Position numbers and translations under genes: made by a program
Shown here: piece by piece, positions 42,039 through 51,180 of the stretch
How the letters are laid out: every line of letters begins with the position of its first letter
How positions within the stretch are numbered: position 1 is the first letter of the stretch
The notes under the pieces: model-generated
The model's input: the letters and a program-made list of their open reading frames with translations, nothing else
What the model was told of the DNA's origin: nothing
Database searches by the model: none
Assembly (NCBI RefSeq): GCF_036237275.1
Contig: NZ_CP108352.1
Span: 3,162,001-3,226,000 of the forward strand
Length of the DNA stretch: 64,000 nt
Reading direction: 5' to 3'
From: Streptomyces sp. NBC_01353
Lineage (GTDB): Bacteria > Actinomycetota > Actinomycetes > Streptomycetales > Streptomycetaceae

Positions 42039-42954
42039 AGCGGATCCTCGGGTCAAGGACGGCGTACAGGAGGTCGACGACCAGGTTGGCCACCAGGAAG
42101 ACAAGGACGAGGACGGTCACGAAACCGACGACGGTCTGGGTGCTCTGACGCACGATGCCCTGGTAGAGCTGGTAGCCGACGCCATGGATGTTGAAGATCC
42201 GCTCGGTGACGATGGCGCCGCCCATCAGCGCGCCGATGTCGGCGCCGATGAAGGTGACCACCGGGATGAGCGAGTTGCGCAGCAGATGGCGGGTGATGAC
42301 CCGGCGGCGCGGCAGGCCCTTGGCGGTGGCGGTGCGGACGTAGTCGGCGCGCTTGTTCTCGGCGATCGAGGTCCGGGTGAGCCGGGTGACGTAGGCGAGG
42401 GAGACGGAGGCGAGGACGAGGCCGGGGACGATCAGCTCGTTGAAGGGGGCCTCGGGCGAGACGGCGGGCTTGATCCAGCCCCATTCCACGCCCAGCAGCA
42501 GTTGGAGCAGCAGACCCGTGACGAAGGTCGGGACCGAGATCACGACCAGCGTCAGCAGCAGCACGGTGGTGTCGACGGGGCGGCCGCGCTTCAGGCCCGT
42601 CATCACGCCGAGGCTGATGCCGATGACGATCTCGAAGAAGATCGCGACGATGGTGAGCCTGATGGTGACGGGGAAGGAGCTCGCCATCAGCTCGGTCACC
42701 GGCTGGCCGTTGAAGGCCGTTCCGAAGTCGCCGGTGAAGAGGTTGCCCATGTAGATCAGGTATTGCTGCCAGACCGGCTTGTCGAGGCCGAACTCCTTCT
42801 CCAGCTGGGCGGCGGTCGCCGGGTCGCAGGCGCGGTCGCCGCAGAGGCCGGCGATGGGGTCGCCCATCACGTTCACCATCAGGAAGATCAGCAGGGTGGC
42901 GCCGATGAAGACCGGAATCATCTGCAGCAGACGCCGGATCACATAACGTCCCAT
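42031..42954 (-). CDS. oppB: Oligopeptide ABC transporter permease OppB (operon A)
   Basis: This is a 307-residue permease starting MGRYVIRRLLQMIPVFIGATLLIFLMVNV, the standard OppB N-terminus. The EAA loop is DYVRTATAKGLPRRRVITRHLLRN, and the protein ends in DLLYAVLDPRIRYA. It lacks the common LPGDP after the first helix (here VMGDPIAG). It is separated from oppA by 82 nt with a hairpin. Confidence 0.92.
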   Translation of the reverse strand: MGRYVIRRLLQMIPVFIGATLLIFLMVNVMGDPIAGLCGDRACDPATAAQLEKEFGLDKPVWQQYLIYMGNLFTGDFGTAFNGQPVTELMASSFPVTIRLTIVAIFFEIVIGISLGVMTGLKRGRPVDTTVLLLTLVVISVPTFVTGLLLQLLLGVEWGWIKPAVSPEAPFNELIVPGLVLASVSLAYVTRLTRTSIAENKRADYVRTATAKGLPRRRVITRHLLRNSLIPVVTFIGADIGALMGGAIVTERIFNIHGVGYQLYQGIVRQSTQTVVGFVTVLVLVFLVANLVVDLLYAVLDPRIRYA

Positions 42955-42982
42955 GAGGGGCTCCGGGTGTGTGGGGAAGTCG

Positions 42983-43021
42983 TACGGCCCGGCACGCGGG
43001 GGAACGCGGGGCCGGGCCGTA
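42983..43021 (-). terminator. Intra-operon hairpin between oppA and oppB (operon A)
   Basis: An 11-bp perfect stem (TACGGCCCGGC / GCCGGGCCGTA) with a 17-nt loop begins 16 nt after the oppA stop. It may protect the oppA mRNA or attenuate the permease genes, giving excess binding protein. Confidence 0.65.
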
Positions 43022-43036
43022 TGCCGACGAGCTGCG

Positions 43037-44665
43037 TCAGCCGACCTTGATCTGGTCGTAGACGGGGACGCTGAACGGGTTCAGCATCACGTTGGAGACG
43101 CGCTCGGAGTAGCCCGCGCTGCCGTTCTGGTACCAGAGCGGGATCGCCCCCATGTCGTCGCGGAGAACTTCCTCGGCGCTCTGGAACGTCCCGACGGCCT
43201 TGGCGATGTCGGACTCGGCGTTGGCCTGGTCGACGAGCTTGTCGAACTCCGGATCGCTGTACTTTCCGTCGTTCGACGAGGCGTTGGTGTAGTAGAGCGG
43301 CTGCAGGAAGTTCTGGATGAGCGGGTAGTCCATCTGCCAGCCGGCCCGGAAGGGGCCCTTCATCTTCTGCGTGCTGACCTGGCTGCGGAAGTCGGCGAAG
43401 GTGCCGATCGGGTTCCCGGCGCAGGCCCGGTTGTTGCCGAGGGCGTTGTTGATGGAGTTGCAGACCGCGTCCACCCACTCCTTGTGGGAGCCGGTGTCGG
43501 CGTTGTACGTGATCGTCATCGTGCCGCCGGGGATGCCGCCGCCCTCGGCGACCAGCTTCTTCGCCTCTTCGGCGTTGTACTTGCAGAAGTCGCCGCAGAT
43601 GTCCTTGAAGCCGCCCTCCTCGCCGAGGACCGGGGAGGTCCAGTCGACGGCCGGGGTGCGGGTCTTCTGGAAGATCGTGTCGGTGATCTGCTCGCGGTTG
43701 ATCGCCATGGAGAGGCCCTGACGGAGCTTCTCCTGACCCGGCTTGTTCCACGCCGGGTCGTAGAACGGGAAGCCGAGGGTCTGGATGATGCCGGCCGGGA
43801 CGTTGATGTACCGGTCGCCGAGGTCCGCCTCGACGTTCTTGAGCTGGGAGGCGGGCACGTCGTCGACGAGGTCGAGGTTGCCGGCCGTCAGATCGGTGTA
43901 GGCGGTGTTGTTGTCGGTGTAGACCTTGAGGGTCACGCCGCCGTTCTGCGCCTTGTCCGCGCCGGGGTAGCCGTCCCAGCGCTTCAGCTCCATCTGCGAG
44001 CCCTTGGAGTACGAGGCGACGGTGTACGGGCCGTTGCCGACGGGCTTGTCGAGCCAGGCCGCGTGGTCGTCGAAGAAGGACTGGGGCAGCGGGGCGAAGG
44101 CGACGTAGCCGAGGGTGTCCGGCCAGGTGGAGAACTTCTGGGTGAGCTTGACCGTGAAGGTCTTGTCGTCGACGACCTTGAGGCCGGACATCGTCTGCGC
44201 GGTCGGCTCCCCCTCCTCGGGGTGGACCTGGTCGTAGCCCTCGATCTGGCCGAAGAAGAAGGCGTTCTTCTGATTGTTCTTCAGAGAGGCGCCGTAGTTC
44301 CAGGCGTCCACGAAGGACTTCGCGGTGACCGCCTCGCCGTTGGAGAAGGTCCAGCCGTCCTTGAGGGTGATGGTGAAGTTGGTCGAGTCCGTCGTCTCGA
44401 TGCTCTCGGCGAGCATGTTCGTGGCCTCGCCCGTCTTCGGGTCGTACTGCTTGAGACCCCTGAAGATCATGGACAGGACCTTGCCGCCCTGCACCTCGTT
44501 GGTGTTCGAGGGCTCCAGGGGGTTCTGTGGGTCGCCCCACGAGGAGCTCACGATCCCGTCGGCGCCACTTCCGCCGCCGCTGTCGCCGCCGCCACCGCAG
44601 GCGGTCGCCACGAGGGCGACGGCCGCGGCCAATGCGGCCCACTTGGCGTGCGTGGCTCCGCGCAT
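43037..44665 (-). CDS. oppA: Oligopeptide-binding lipoprotein OppA (operon A)
   Basis: This is a 542-residue family-5 solute-binding protein. The lipoprotein signal MRGATHAKWAALAAAVALVATAC ends at Cys23, with a Gly/Ser/Asp linker. The cluster-C peptide-binding fold is evident (FTITLKDGWTFSNGEAVTAKSFVDAWNY; PVGNGPYTVASY; LRQGLSMAINREQITDTIF; FRAGWQMDYPLIQNFL). It captures extracellular oligopeptides. The ATG has a strong AGGAGG SD. A palindrome lies 19 nt upstream of the start. Confidence 0.93.
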   Translation of the reverse strand: MRGATHAKWAALAAAVALVATACGGGGDSGGGSGADGIVSSSWGDPQNPLEPSNTNEVQGGKVLSMIFRGLKQYDPKTGEATNMLAESIETTDSTNFTITLKDGWTFSNGEAVTAKSFVDAWNYGASLKNNQKNAFFFGQIEGYDQVHPEEGEPTAQTMSGLKVVDDKTFTVKLTQKFSTWPDTLGYVAFAPLPQSFFDDHAAWLDKPVGNGPYTVASYSKGSQMELKRWDGYPGADKAQNGGVTLKVYTDNNTAYTDLTAGNLDLVDDVPASQLKNVEADLGDRYINVPAGIIQTLGFPFYDPAWNKPGQEKLRQGLSMAINREQITDTIFQKTRTPAVDWTSPVLGEEGGFKDICGDFCKYNAEEAKKLVAEGGGIPGGTMTITYNADTGSHKEWVDAVCNSINNALGNNRACAGNPIGTFADFRSQVSTQKMKGPFRAGWQMDYPLIQNFLQPLYYTNASSNDGKYSDPEFDKLVDQANAESDIAKAVGTFQSAEEVLRDDMGAIPLWYQNGSAGYSERVSNVMLNPFSVPVYDQIKVG

Positions 44666-44683
44666 GAGGTGCCTCCTGAGTGT

Positions 44684-44700
44684 CCTAAGTCATGCTTAGG
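44684..44700. promoter_or_regulatory. Candidate operator upstream of oppA (operon A)
   Basis: CCTAAG-TCATG-CTTAGG is a 6-bp inverted repeat with a 5-nt spacer, placed 19-35 nt before the oppA ATG. It stands out as AT-rich for this genome. It could be a repressor site or a short RNA hairpin. Confidence 0.45.
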
Positions 44701-44757
44701 CCCCAATATCACCCGAGTGTGGGCGGTATGCACCTTATTGACATCCATACGTTGAAA

Positions 44758-44804
44758 CGCGTCGAGGGCGCCCGGACCGATGTGGTCCGGGCGCCCTCGA
44801 CGCG
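44758..44804 (-). terminator. Very strong terminator between the two opp operons
   Basis: A 21-bp perfect stem with a 5-nt loop (GATGT); the arms begin CGCGTCGAGGGCGCCC and GGTCCGGGCGCCCTCG. It lies 15 nt after the oppF stop of operon B and upstream of operon A, so the operons are transcribed independently. Confidence 0.96.
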
Positions 44805-44818
44805 TACAGCGGGGAGAA

Positions 44819-45967
44819 CTACGCCGCGTGGATGACGTCCTTCTCCTCGGCGAAGTGGCACGCCGACTCGTGCGCGGCCGGGGTGTCCTGACCCTGGAAG
44901 CGCTCGGGGATCGCCAGGAGCGGGGTCTCCGTGGAGCACTTCTCCTCGGCCTTCCAGCACCGGGTGCGGAAGCGGCAGCCCGACGGCGGGTTGGCCGGCG
45001 AGGGGACGTCACCGGTGAGGATGATCCGCTCGCGACCCTCGCGGGCCTCCGGGTCCGGGACCGGGACCGCCGACAGCAGCGCCTGGGTGTAGGGGTGCGT
45101 CGGGTGGTCGTAGATCTGCGTGTCCGTACCGATCTCGGCCATCCTGCCGAGGTACATCACGCCGACCCGGTCGGAGATGTGCCGGACGATCGACAGGTCG
45201 TGCGCGATGAAGACGTAGGAGAGGTTGAACTCGTCCTGCAGCTTCTCCATCAGGTTGATGACCTGCGCCTGGACGGAGACGTCCAGGGCCGAGACCGGCT
45301 CGTCGCAGATGATGATCTCCGGGTTGAGCGCGAGGCCGCGGGCGATGCCGATGCGCTGGCGCTGACCGCCGGAGAACTGGTGCGGGTAGCGGTTGATGTA
45401 CTCGGGGTTCAGACCGACCACATCGAGCAGCTCCTGCACCTTGCGGCGCCGGTCGCCCTTCGGGGCCACCTCGGGGTGGATGTCGAAGGGCTCGCCGATG
45501 ATGTCGCCGACCGTCATACGCGGGTTCAGCGAGGTGTACGGGTCCTGGAACACCATCTGGATGTTCCGGCGGACGGCCTTCAGCGCGCGGCCGGACAGCC
45601 GGGTGATGTCCTGGCCCTTGTAGAAGACCTCGCCCGCGGTCGCCCGCTCCAGGTTCATCAGCAGCTTGGCGACCGTGGACTTGCCACAGCCGGACTCGCC
45701 GACGATGCCGAGGGTCTCGCCCTGGTAGAGGTCGAAGGAGACCCCGTCCACGGCCTTGACCGCGCCGACCTGCTTCTTGAAGAGGATGCCCTGGGTCAGC
45801 GGGAAGTGCTTGACCAGGTTGCGCACCTGCAGGATCGGCTCACCGCGCTCGACCGGCGCCTCGATGGCGGCTACGGCCTCCGCCTCGCTCGCGGCGTCGA
45901 CGGTATGCACGTCGGTGACGTTCGGAGTCGCGTCCGCGGCCTCATCGTTCTTGCTGAGCTCAGCCAT
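44819..45967 (-). CDS. oppF: Oligopeptide ABC transporter ATPase OppF (operon B)
   Basis: This 382-residue paralogue of the operon A OppF has a ~42-residue acidic N-terminal extension ([20 protein letters not shown]...). All ATPase motifs are intact ([60 protein letters not shown]). The four-Cys C-terminal domain is [14 protein letters not shown] plus SACHF. The start overlaps the oppD stop by 8 nt. It is very similar to its tandem copy through most of its length. Confidence 0.93.
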   Translation of the reverse strand: MAELSKNDEAADATPNVTDVHTVDAASEAEAVAAIEAPVERGEPILQVRNLVKHFPLTQGILFKKQVGAVKAVDGVSFDLYQGETLGIVGESGCGKSTVAKLLMNLERATAGEVFYKGQDITRLSGRALKAVRRNIQMVFQDPYTSLNPRMTVGDIIGEPFDIHPEVAPKGDRRRKVQELLDVVGLNPEYINRYPHQFSGGQRQRIGIARGLALNPEIIICDEPVSALDVSVQAQVINLMEKLQDEFNLSYVFIAHDLSIVRHISDRVGVMYLGRMAEIGTDTQIYDHPTHPYTQALLSAVPVPDPEAREGRERIILTGDVPSPANPPSGCRFRTRCWKAEEKCSTETPLLAIPERFQGQDTPAAHESACHFAEEKDVIHAA

Positions 45968-47018
45968 GGATCGTCTCCTTCCAGAAGTGGCAGGCGCTGC
46001 CGCGGCCCGGCAGCTCCGTGCCGTCCTGCTCGGCGACCGGGGCGAGGGCCGGGATCTCCGTGCGGCAGATGTCGTCGGCCTTCGGGCAGCGCGGGTTGAA
46101 GGCGCAGCCGGCGGGCACGCGGAGCAGGTTGGGCGGCAGGCCCTTGATCGCGTACAGCTCCTGGCCCTTCTGGTCCAGGCGCGGGATCGAGTCGAGCAGA
46201 CCCCGGGTGTACGGGTGGGCCGGGCGCTTGTACAGCTCGTGCACGGGGGCGGTCTCGACGATCCGGCCCGCGTACATGACCGCGATCTTGTCCGCGACGT
46301 CGGCGACGACGCCGAGGTCGTGGGTGATCAGGATCAGGCCCATGTTGTATTCCTGCTGGAGCTCCGCGAGGAGGTCCATGACCTGAGCCTGGACCGTCAC
46401 GTCGAGCGCCGTGGTGGGCTCGTCCGCGATGATCAGATCGGGCTCCAGGGCGAGCGCCATCGCGATCATGATGCGCTGGCGCATACCGCCGGAGAACTGG
46501 TGGGGGTAGTCGTCGACCCGGGCCGAGGCGGCCGGGATCTTGACCTTGTCCATCAGCTCGATGGCCTTGACCTTGGCCGCCTTCTTGGAGAGGCCGTGGT
46601 GCACCCGGAACATCTCGCCGAGCTGGTAGCCGACGGTGAGGACCGGGTTGAGGGACGACAGCGCGTCCTGGAAGATCATCGCGATCTTGCGGCCGCGGAT
46701 CTTCCGGCGCTCCTCGTTGGACATCTTGAGCATGTCCTCGCCGCGGAAGAAGATCTCGCCCTGCGGGATCTTGCCGGGCGGCATGTCGAGGATGCCCATG
46801 ATGGCCTGCGCGGTGACGGACTTGCCGGACCCGGACTCGCCGAGCACGGCGAGCGTCTCGCCGGCGTTCACGCTGTAGTTGACTCCGTTGACCGCCTTGG
46901 CCACACCGTCACGGGTGTGGAACTCCACGTGCAGGTCACGGACTTCGAGCAGGGGACCGTTGTAGTCGTCGCCGTCGCGCGGCGCGGGAACGGTCGCGGT
47001 CTTGTCGATGATGCTCAC
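45960..47018 (-). CDS. oppD: Oligopeptide ABC transporter ATPase OppD (operon B)
   Basis: This 352-residue ATPase has a ~22-residue N-terminal extension relative to the operon A copy. Motifs are [52 protein letters not shown], and [14 protein letters not shown] with SACHF. A GTG start with a GAGGAGG SD lies 15 nt after oppC. Confidence 0.93.
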   Translation of the reverse strand: MSIIDKTATVPAPRDGDDYNGPLLEVRDLHVEFHTRDGVAKAVNGVNYSVNAGETLAVLGESGSGKSVTAQAIMGILDMPPGKIPQGEIFFRGEDMLKMSNEERRKIRGRKIAMIFQDALSSLNPVLTVGYQLGEMFRVHHGLSKKAAKVKAIELMDKVKIPAASARVDDYPHQFSGGMRQRIMIAMALALEPDLIIADEPTTALDVTVQAQVMDLLAELQQEYNMGLILITHDLGVVADVADKIAVMYAGRIVETAPVHELYKRPAHPYTRGLLDSIPRLDQKGQELYAIKGLPPNLLRVPAGCAFNPRCPKADDICRTEIPALAPVAEQDGTELPGRGSACHFWKETIHG

Positions 47019-47033
47019 GTTGTTACGCCCTCC

Positions 47034-47990
47034 TCAGCGCAGCTTGGGGTCGAGGGCGTTGCGTACGGCTTCGCCGAGCATGATGAACGCCAGAACGGTG
47101 ATGCTCAGCATGATCGACGGGTACAGCAGGATGTGCTGCGACGTACGGATCGACTGAACACCGGCGGAGACGTCGACACCCCACGAGACGATGGGCGACG
47201 AGAGACCCAGGCCCAGGTACGACAGGGTCGCCTCGGCCGAGATGTAGCCGCCGAGCGCGATGGTCGCGACGACGATCACCGGAGCCATGGCGTTCGGCAG
47301 GATGTGCCGGAACAGGATCCGGCTCGTGCCGGCGCCGAGCGCCTTCGCCGCGTGGACGTAGTCGGCCTGCTTGACGGTGATCACGGCACCGCGCATGACG
47401 CGGGCGATCTGGGTCCAGCCGAGGAACGCCAGGGCGAAGACGACCACCCAGATCGTGCGCTCGGTGAAGGACTGCAGGACGACCATGGCGCCGAGCAGGA
47501 ACGGGATGCCGAAGAAGATGTCGGTGAGCCGCGACAGGATCGAGTCCATGAGGCCGCCGAAGTAGCCGGCGAGCATGCCCATGATGCCGCCGATGACGGT
47601 GACGATCAGGGTCACGCAGATGCCGACGATGACCGAGGCACGGGTGCCGTAGATCAGGCGGGCGTAGACGGAGCGGCCCTGGATGTCGTAGCCGAGCCAG
47701 CCCTCCGAGCCGATCTTGCCGAGCTCCGGCTTGCCGACGTAGTGGTTGACCAGGTCACCCGTGGTGGGCGAGGCGCTGGTGAACCAGCCGGGGAAGGCCG
47801 TGATGACCAGCAGGATGAAGATCAGCACCGACGACACGAGGAAGTACGGGTTGCGGCGCAGGTCCGCCCAGGCGTCGCCCCAGAGGCTGCGCGCCTTCTC
47901 GGTCTTCTGCTGGGCTGCGGGCTCTGCCGCGGAGGGGGGCGCGACAGCGTCCTCGACTGCGGTGGCAGCGGTCTTGGTCACGTCAGGCAT
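47034..47990 (-). CDS. oppC: Oligopeptide ABC transporter permease OppC (operon B)
   Basis: This is a 318-residue permease with a long polar N-terminus (~45 residues) and six membrane helices starting LRRNPYFLVSSVLIFILLVI. The EAA loop is DYVHAAKALGAGTSRILFRHILPN and the end MLGEAVRNALDPKLR. The ATG at 47990 overlaps the oppB stop by 8 nt, the same junction as in operon A. Confidence 0.92.
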   Translation of the reverse strand: MPDVTKTAATAVEDAVAPPSAAEPAAQQKTEKARSLWGDAWADLRRNPYFLVSSVLIFILLVITAFPGWFTSASPTTGDLVNHYVGKPELGKIGSEGWLGYDIQGRSVYARLIYGTRASVIVGICVTLIVTVIGGIMGMLAGYFGGLMDSILSRLTDIFFGIPFLLGAMVVLQSFTERTIWVVVFALAFLGWTQIARVMRGAVITVKQADYVHAAKALGAGTSRILFRHILPNAMAPVIVVATIALGGYISAEATLSYLGLGLSSPIVSWGVDVSAGVQSIRTSQHILLYPSIMLSITVLAFIMLGEAVRNALDPKLR

Positions 47991-48915
47991 AACGGATCCT
48001 CGGGTCCAGGACCGCGTACAGCAGGTCGATGAGCAGACTGGTGACGAGGTAGACGAGCACCAGGACGGTGACGAGACCGACCAGGGTGGTGCCCTCACGC
48101 CGGACGATCGACTCGTAGATGAGGCCGCCGACACCCTTGATGTTGAAGATGGACTCGGTGACGACCGCGCCGCCCATCAGGGCGCCGATGTCGGTGCCGA
48201 GGAAGGTGACGACGGGGATCATCGAGTTGCGCATCAGGTGGACACCGATGACCCGGCGCCTCGGCAGGCCCTTGGCGACGGCCGTACGCATGTAGTCGGC
48301 GCGCAGGTTCTCCGCCATGGAGGTACGGGTCAGCCGGGCCACGTAGGCCAGTGACAGACCACCGAGCACGATCGCCGGCGCGATCATCTCCGACACCAGC
48401 TGGTCGTTGCTGACGTTCGGAGCGATCCACTCCAACTCGAAGGCGAAGACCATCTTGATGATGAACGCGAGGACGAAGACCGGCACCGAGATGATCAGCA
48501 GCGTGAAGATCAGGACGGCGTTGTCGGCCAGGCGGCCGGCGCGCATACCGGCGATGACGCCGAGCGCGATGCCGAAGATCAGCTCGAACGCGAAGGCCAG
48601 TGCGGCCAGCTGCAGAGTGACCGGGAACGCGTCGCCCAGGACCTCGGTGACCGGGCGCCCGTTACGGATCTGGGTGCCGAAGTCGAGGTGGACGATCATG
48701 TCCCACATGTAATTGAAGTACTGCTGCAGGATCGGCTGATCCAGCCCCAGTTCGTGTCTGATCTTGGCCACGGTCGCCGGGTTGGCTGCCTTGTCGCCGA
48801 ACAGACCCGCCACGGGGTCGCCGGGCAGGCTGTAGACCATGAGGAAGATCAGCAGGGTTGTCCCGATGAAGACCGGGATCATCTGGAGCAGTCGTCGTAC
48901 GACATAGCGCCCCAT
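47983..48915 (-). CDS. oppB: Oligopeptide ABC transporter permease OppB (operon B)
   Basis: This 310-residue permease begins MGRYVVRRLLQMIPVFIGTTLLIFLMVYSLPGDPVAG, with the usual LPGDP after helix 1. The EAA loop is DYMRTAVAKGLPRRRVIGVHLMRN and the end DLLYAVLDPRIRYA. Two consecutive ATGs are possible; the second (48915) is 4 nt from GGAGG. A 185-nt gap with a hairpin separates it from oppA. Confidence 0.92.
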   Translation of the reverse strand: MGRYVVRRLLQMIPVFIGTTLLIFLMVYSLPGDPVAGLFGDKAANPATVAKIRHELGLDQPILQQYFNYMWDMIVHLDFGTQIRNGRPVTEVLGDAFPVTLQLAALAFAFELIFGIALGVIAGMRAGRLADNAVLIFTLLIISVPVFVLAFIIKMVFAFELEWIAPNVSNDQLVSEMIAPAIVLGGLSLAYVARLTRTSMAENLRADYMRTAVAKGLPRRRVIGVHLMRNSMIPVVTFLGTDIGALMGGAVVTESIFNIKGVGGLIYESIVRREGTTLVGLVTVLVLVYLVTSLLIDLLYAVLDPRIRYA

Positions 48916-49030
48916 CATGCCTCCGTTGAGATGTGACAGCCGCAGCGCTACGAGCCCTCCCCCGGCACCCGTGCCCCTGTGGGTACGCGGATGTCGTGGA
49001 AGGGCCCCCCAGCCACTGCGTATCGCCGGT

Positions 49031-49071
49031 GCGAGGGGCCGGCGGACGGTGTGCGACCGTCGGCCCCTCGC
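49031..49071 (-). terminator. Intra-operon hairpin between oppA and oppB (operon B)
   Basis: GCGAGGGGCCGGCGGAC pairs with GACCGTCGGCCCCTCGC (two mismatches in 17 bp), with a 7-nt loop. It has the same position as the hairpin of operon A, between binding-protein and permease genes. Confidence 0.7.
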
Positions 49072-49100
49072 CTTGCGGCTAGCGGACTACGCTTGGGTGA

Positions 49101-50741
49101 TTACTTCTTCTTGACCGTGATCTCTTCGAGAACCGGGTCGCCGTCCTGCGCGTAGCGGACGCCCTCGACGTTCTCGGAGTAGCCGGCGTTGACCTTGTAG
49201 TACCAGAGCGGGATGGAGGGCATCAGGTTGACGAGCTCCTTCTCCACCTCCTGGTAGGCCTTCACCGACTCCTCAAGGGTGGCCGCGGAGTCGGCCGCCT
49301 TGATCTTCGCGTCGAGCGCCGGGTTGGAGAAGTCACCCTGGTTGCCGGACGCACCCGTCTGGAACAGGTCACGAAGGAAGTTGGAGTTCACCGGGTAGTC
49401 GAGCGTCCAGGCCGAGCGGTACAGGGACTTGACCTGCTTCGCCTTGCGGGCCGCGAGGTCCGCCTGGAAGTCCGCCTTGCTGTCGCCGACGCACTTGACC
49501 TGTGTCGCCTGGGTGATGCTGTTGCAGACCGCGTCGACCCACTCCTTGTGGCCGCCGTCCGCGTTGAACTGGATGGTGATGGCGTTGCCGGGAACGCCGC
49601 CACCCTCCGCGATCAGCGCCTTGGCCTTGGCCGGGTCGAACTTGGTGACGTCGCCCGCGGCGTTCGGCTGGAAGCCGAGGACGCCCTTGGCGACCCAGCC
49701 GGTCGCCGGCTCACGCGTACCCTGCAGCACCGTCTTGGTGATGGTGGCACGGTCGATCGCCATCGAGAGGCCCTGGATGACCTTCGGGTCGACCTTCTTG
49801 GTCTTCCACTGGTCGGCGTAGAACGCGACCGCGATGGACTGGATCGCCGACTGGTCGGCGTCCACGGCGCGGTCACCGAGGTCCTGGTGGTAGACCGGGA
49901 GGTCCTTCGGGCCGACCTGACGGATGACGTCGAGGTTGCCGGACTTCAGGTCCTCGTAGGCGGGCTCGAGGCCGGTGTAGTTCTTGAAGATCACACCGCC
50001 GTTCTTCGCCTTGTTCTCGCCCTTGTACGCGTCGTAGCGGACGATCTTGATCTGCTTCTTGCGGTCCCACGACTCGAACTTGTAGGGACCGTTGCCGACC
50101 GGCTTCAGACCCGCGCCCTTCGGGTCCTTGTAGAAGGACTCCGGCAGCGGCGAGAAGACCTCGTAGCCGAGCTTGTAGGCGAAGTACGGAACCGCGCCCT
50201 TGAGCTCGATGGTGAAGGTCGAGTCGTCGACGACCTTCAGGCCGGTGAGCTTGTCGGCGGTGGGCTTGGCGCCCTCCTTCTCCGGCAGCAGGGCCTCGGA
50301 GCCCTTGATGTCGGAGAACCAGGAGGCGTTGCCCTGCTGGTTGTTGACGTTGGCGGCCCAGTTCCACGCGTCCACGTAGGACTTGGCGGTCACCGGGGTG
50401 CCGTCGTGGAAGGTCCAGCCCTTCTTGAGCTTGACCGTCCAGAGCTTGCTGTCCGCGCTCTCGACCGACTCGGCGTTCACCATGTTGAGCTTGCCGTCGG
50501 CGGTGTAGTCCACCAGCTGCGAGAACAGGCCGGAAAGAACGATCGAGCCGTTGGACTCCATCGTGTCTGCCGGGTGCAGCAGCTTCTCCGGCTCGCCCAC
50601 CTCGATCGAGAAGATCCCGTTCGGGTCAACCTGGCCCTTGGCGTCGCTGCCGCCGTCGCCCTTACCTCCGCCACAGGCGGTCGCTGCCAGGGCGACAACA
50701 ATCGCGCCCACTACCCACTTGGCGCTCTTGGCACCGCGCAT
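49101..50741 (-). CDS. oppA: Oligopeptide-binding lipoprotein OppA (operon B)
   Basis: This is a 546-residue family-5 binding protein. The signal MRGAKSAKWVVGAIVVALAATAC places the lipidated Cys at 23, followed by GGGKGDGGSDAKG. Binding-fold segments include WTVKLKKGWTFHDGTPVTAKSYVDAWNW, PVGNGPYKFESW, VIQGLSMAIDRATITKTVL and LYRSAWTLDYPVNSNFLRD. By neighbourhood (next to typA) it may correspond to the S. coelicolor bldK transporter, but the gene order I remember for bldK differs, so this is unproven. The ATG has a GAGGAGG SD. Unusual palindromes lie upstream. Confidence 0.92.
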   Translation of the reverse strand: MRGAKSAKWVVGAIVVALAATACGGGKGDGGSDAKGQVDPNGIFSIEVGEPEKLLHPADTMESNGSIVLSGLFSQLVDYTADGKLNMVNAESVESADSKLWTVKLKKGWTFHDGTPVTAKSYVDAWNWAANVNNQQGNASWFSDIKGSEALLPEKEGAKPTADKLTGLKVVDDSTFTIELKGAVPYFAYKLGYEVFSPLPESFYKDPKGAGLKPVGNGPYKFESWDRKKQIKIVRYDAYKGENKAKNGGVIFKNYTGLEPAYEDLKSGNLDVIRQVGPKDLPVYHQDLGDRAVDADQSAIQSIAVAFYADQWKTKKVDPKVIQGLSMAIDRATITKTVLQGTREPATGWVAKGVLGFQPNAAGDVTKFDPAKAKALIAEGGGVPGNAITIQFNADGGHKEWVDAVCNSITQATQVKCVGDSKADFQADLAARKAKQVKSLYRSAWTLDYPVNSNFLRDLFQTGASGNQGDFSNPALDAKIKAADSAATLEESVKAYQEVEKELVNLMPSIPLWYYKVNAGYSENVEGVRYAQDGDPVLEEITVKKK

Positions 50742-51085
50742 GGGTTCCTCCTCATGAGTCCACTTGTCACTACAAGAGGGGCACTTCAAGTCTGCCGACA
50801 CCCCTGACGGCGATGCACTCAAGTGCCCCGAGTGTGCTCGTGAGTCGGCACTCCCCACAGTGCGTGACCCATTGACCCGAGCTCAATGCAGCCAACTATT
50901 AAGTACGTCAGGGCTGTAAACCACACTTAAGTGGTCTCGGTTTGACAACATCACCAGGGGCCTTGAGACCGAAATCCGGACAAAGCGAGCACAGACAGAC
51001 ACCCGCGAAACGGACCGTTAACACACGTTCCGGAGAGCGACGGCCGATATCCGGACACCGGGCCCATGAAATGGATTTGACGAAA
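50742..51085. promoter_or_regulatory. oppA (operon B) upstream region with several CACTT/AAGTG palindromes
   Basis: This gene-free stretch holds CTTGT-CACT-ACAAG at 50763-50776 (22 nt before the ATG), GGCACTTCAAGTC near 50780-50792, GCACT-CA-AGTGC at 50815-50826, and the perfect palindrome CACTTAAGTG at 50924-50933. The minus strand also has a TTTACA near 50915. The region is clearly less GC-rich than its surroundings. I cannot place a promoter with confidence. Confidence 0.5.
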
Positions 51086-51122
51086 GGCTCGGGCCCCCGC
51101 AGTCGCTGCGGGGGCCCGAGCC
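51086..51122 (-). terminator. Terminator after typA
   Basis: A 17-bp perfect stem (GGCTCGGGCCCCCGCAG / CTGCGGGGGCCCGAGCC) with loop TCG lies ~60 nt downstream of the typA stop. Confidence 0.93.
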
Positions 51123-51180
51123 CTGTATCTGAGGTTGTGTCAGCCTGTCGGCGTCAGCCGGACGCGGCCGAGATCACAGG

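Noticed and set aside
49101..50741. Definite naming as bldKB
   Set aside because: Position next to typA is suggestive, but the gene order I recall for bldK starts with a permease, and I cannot align the proteins here; left as an oppA homologue.
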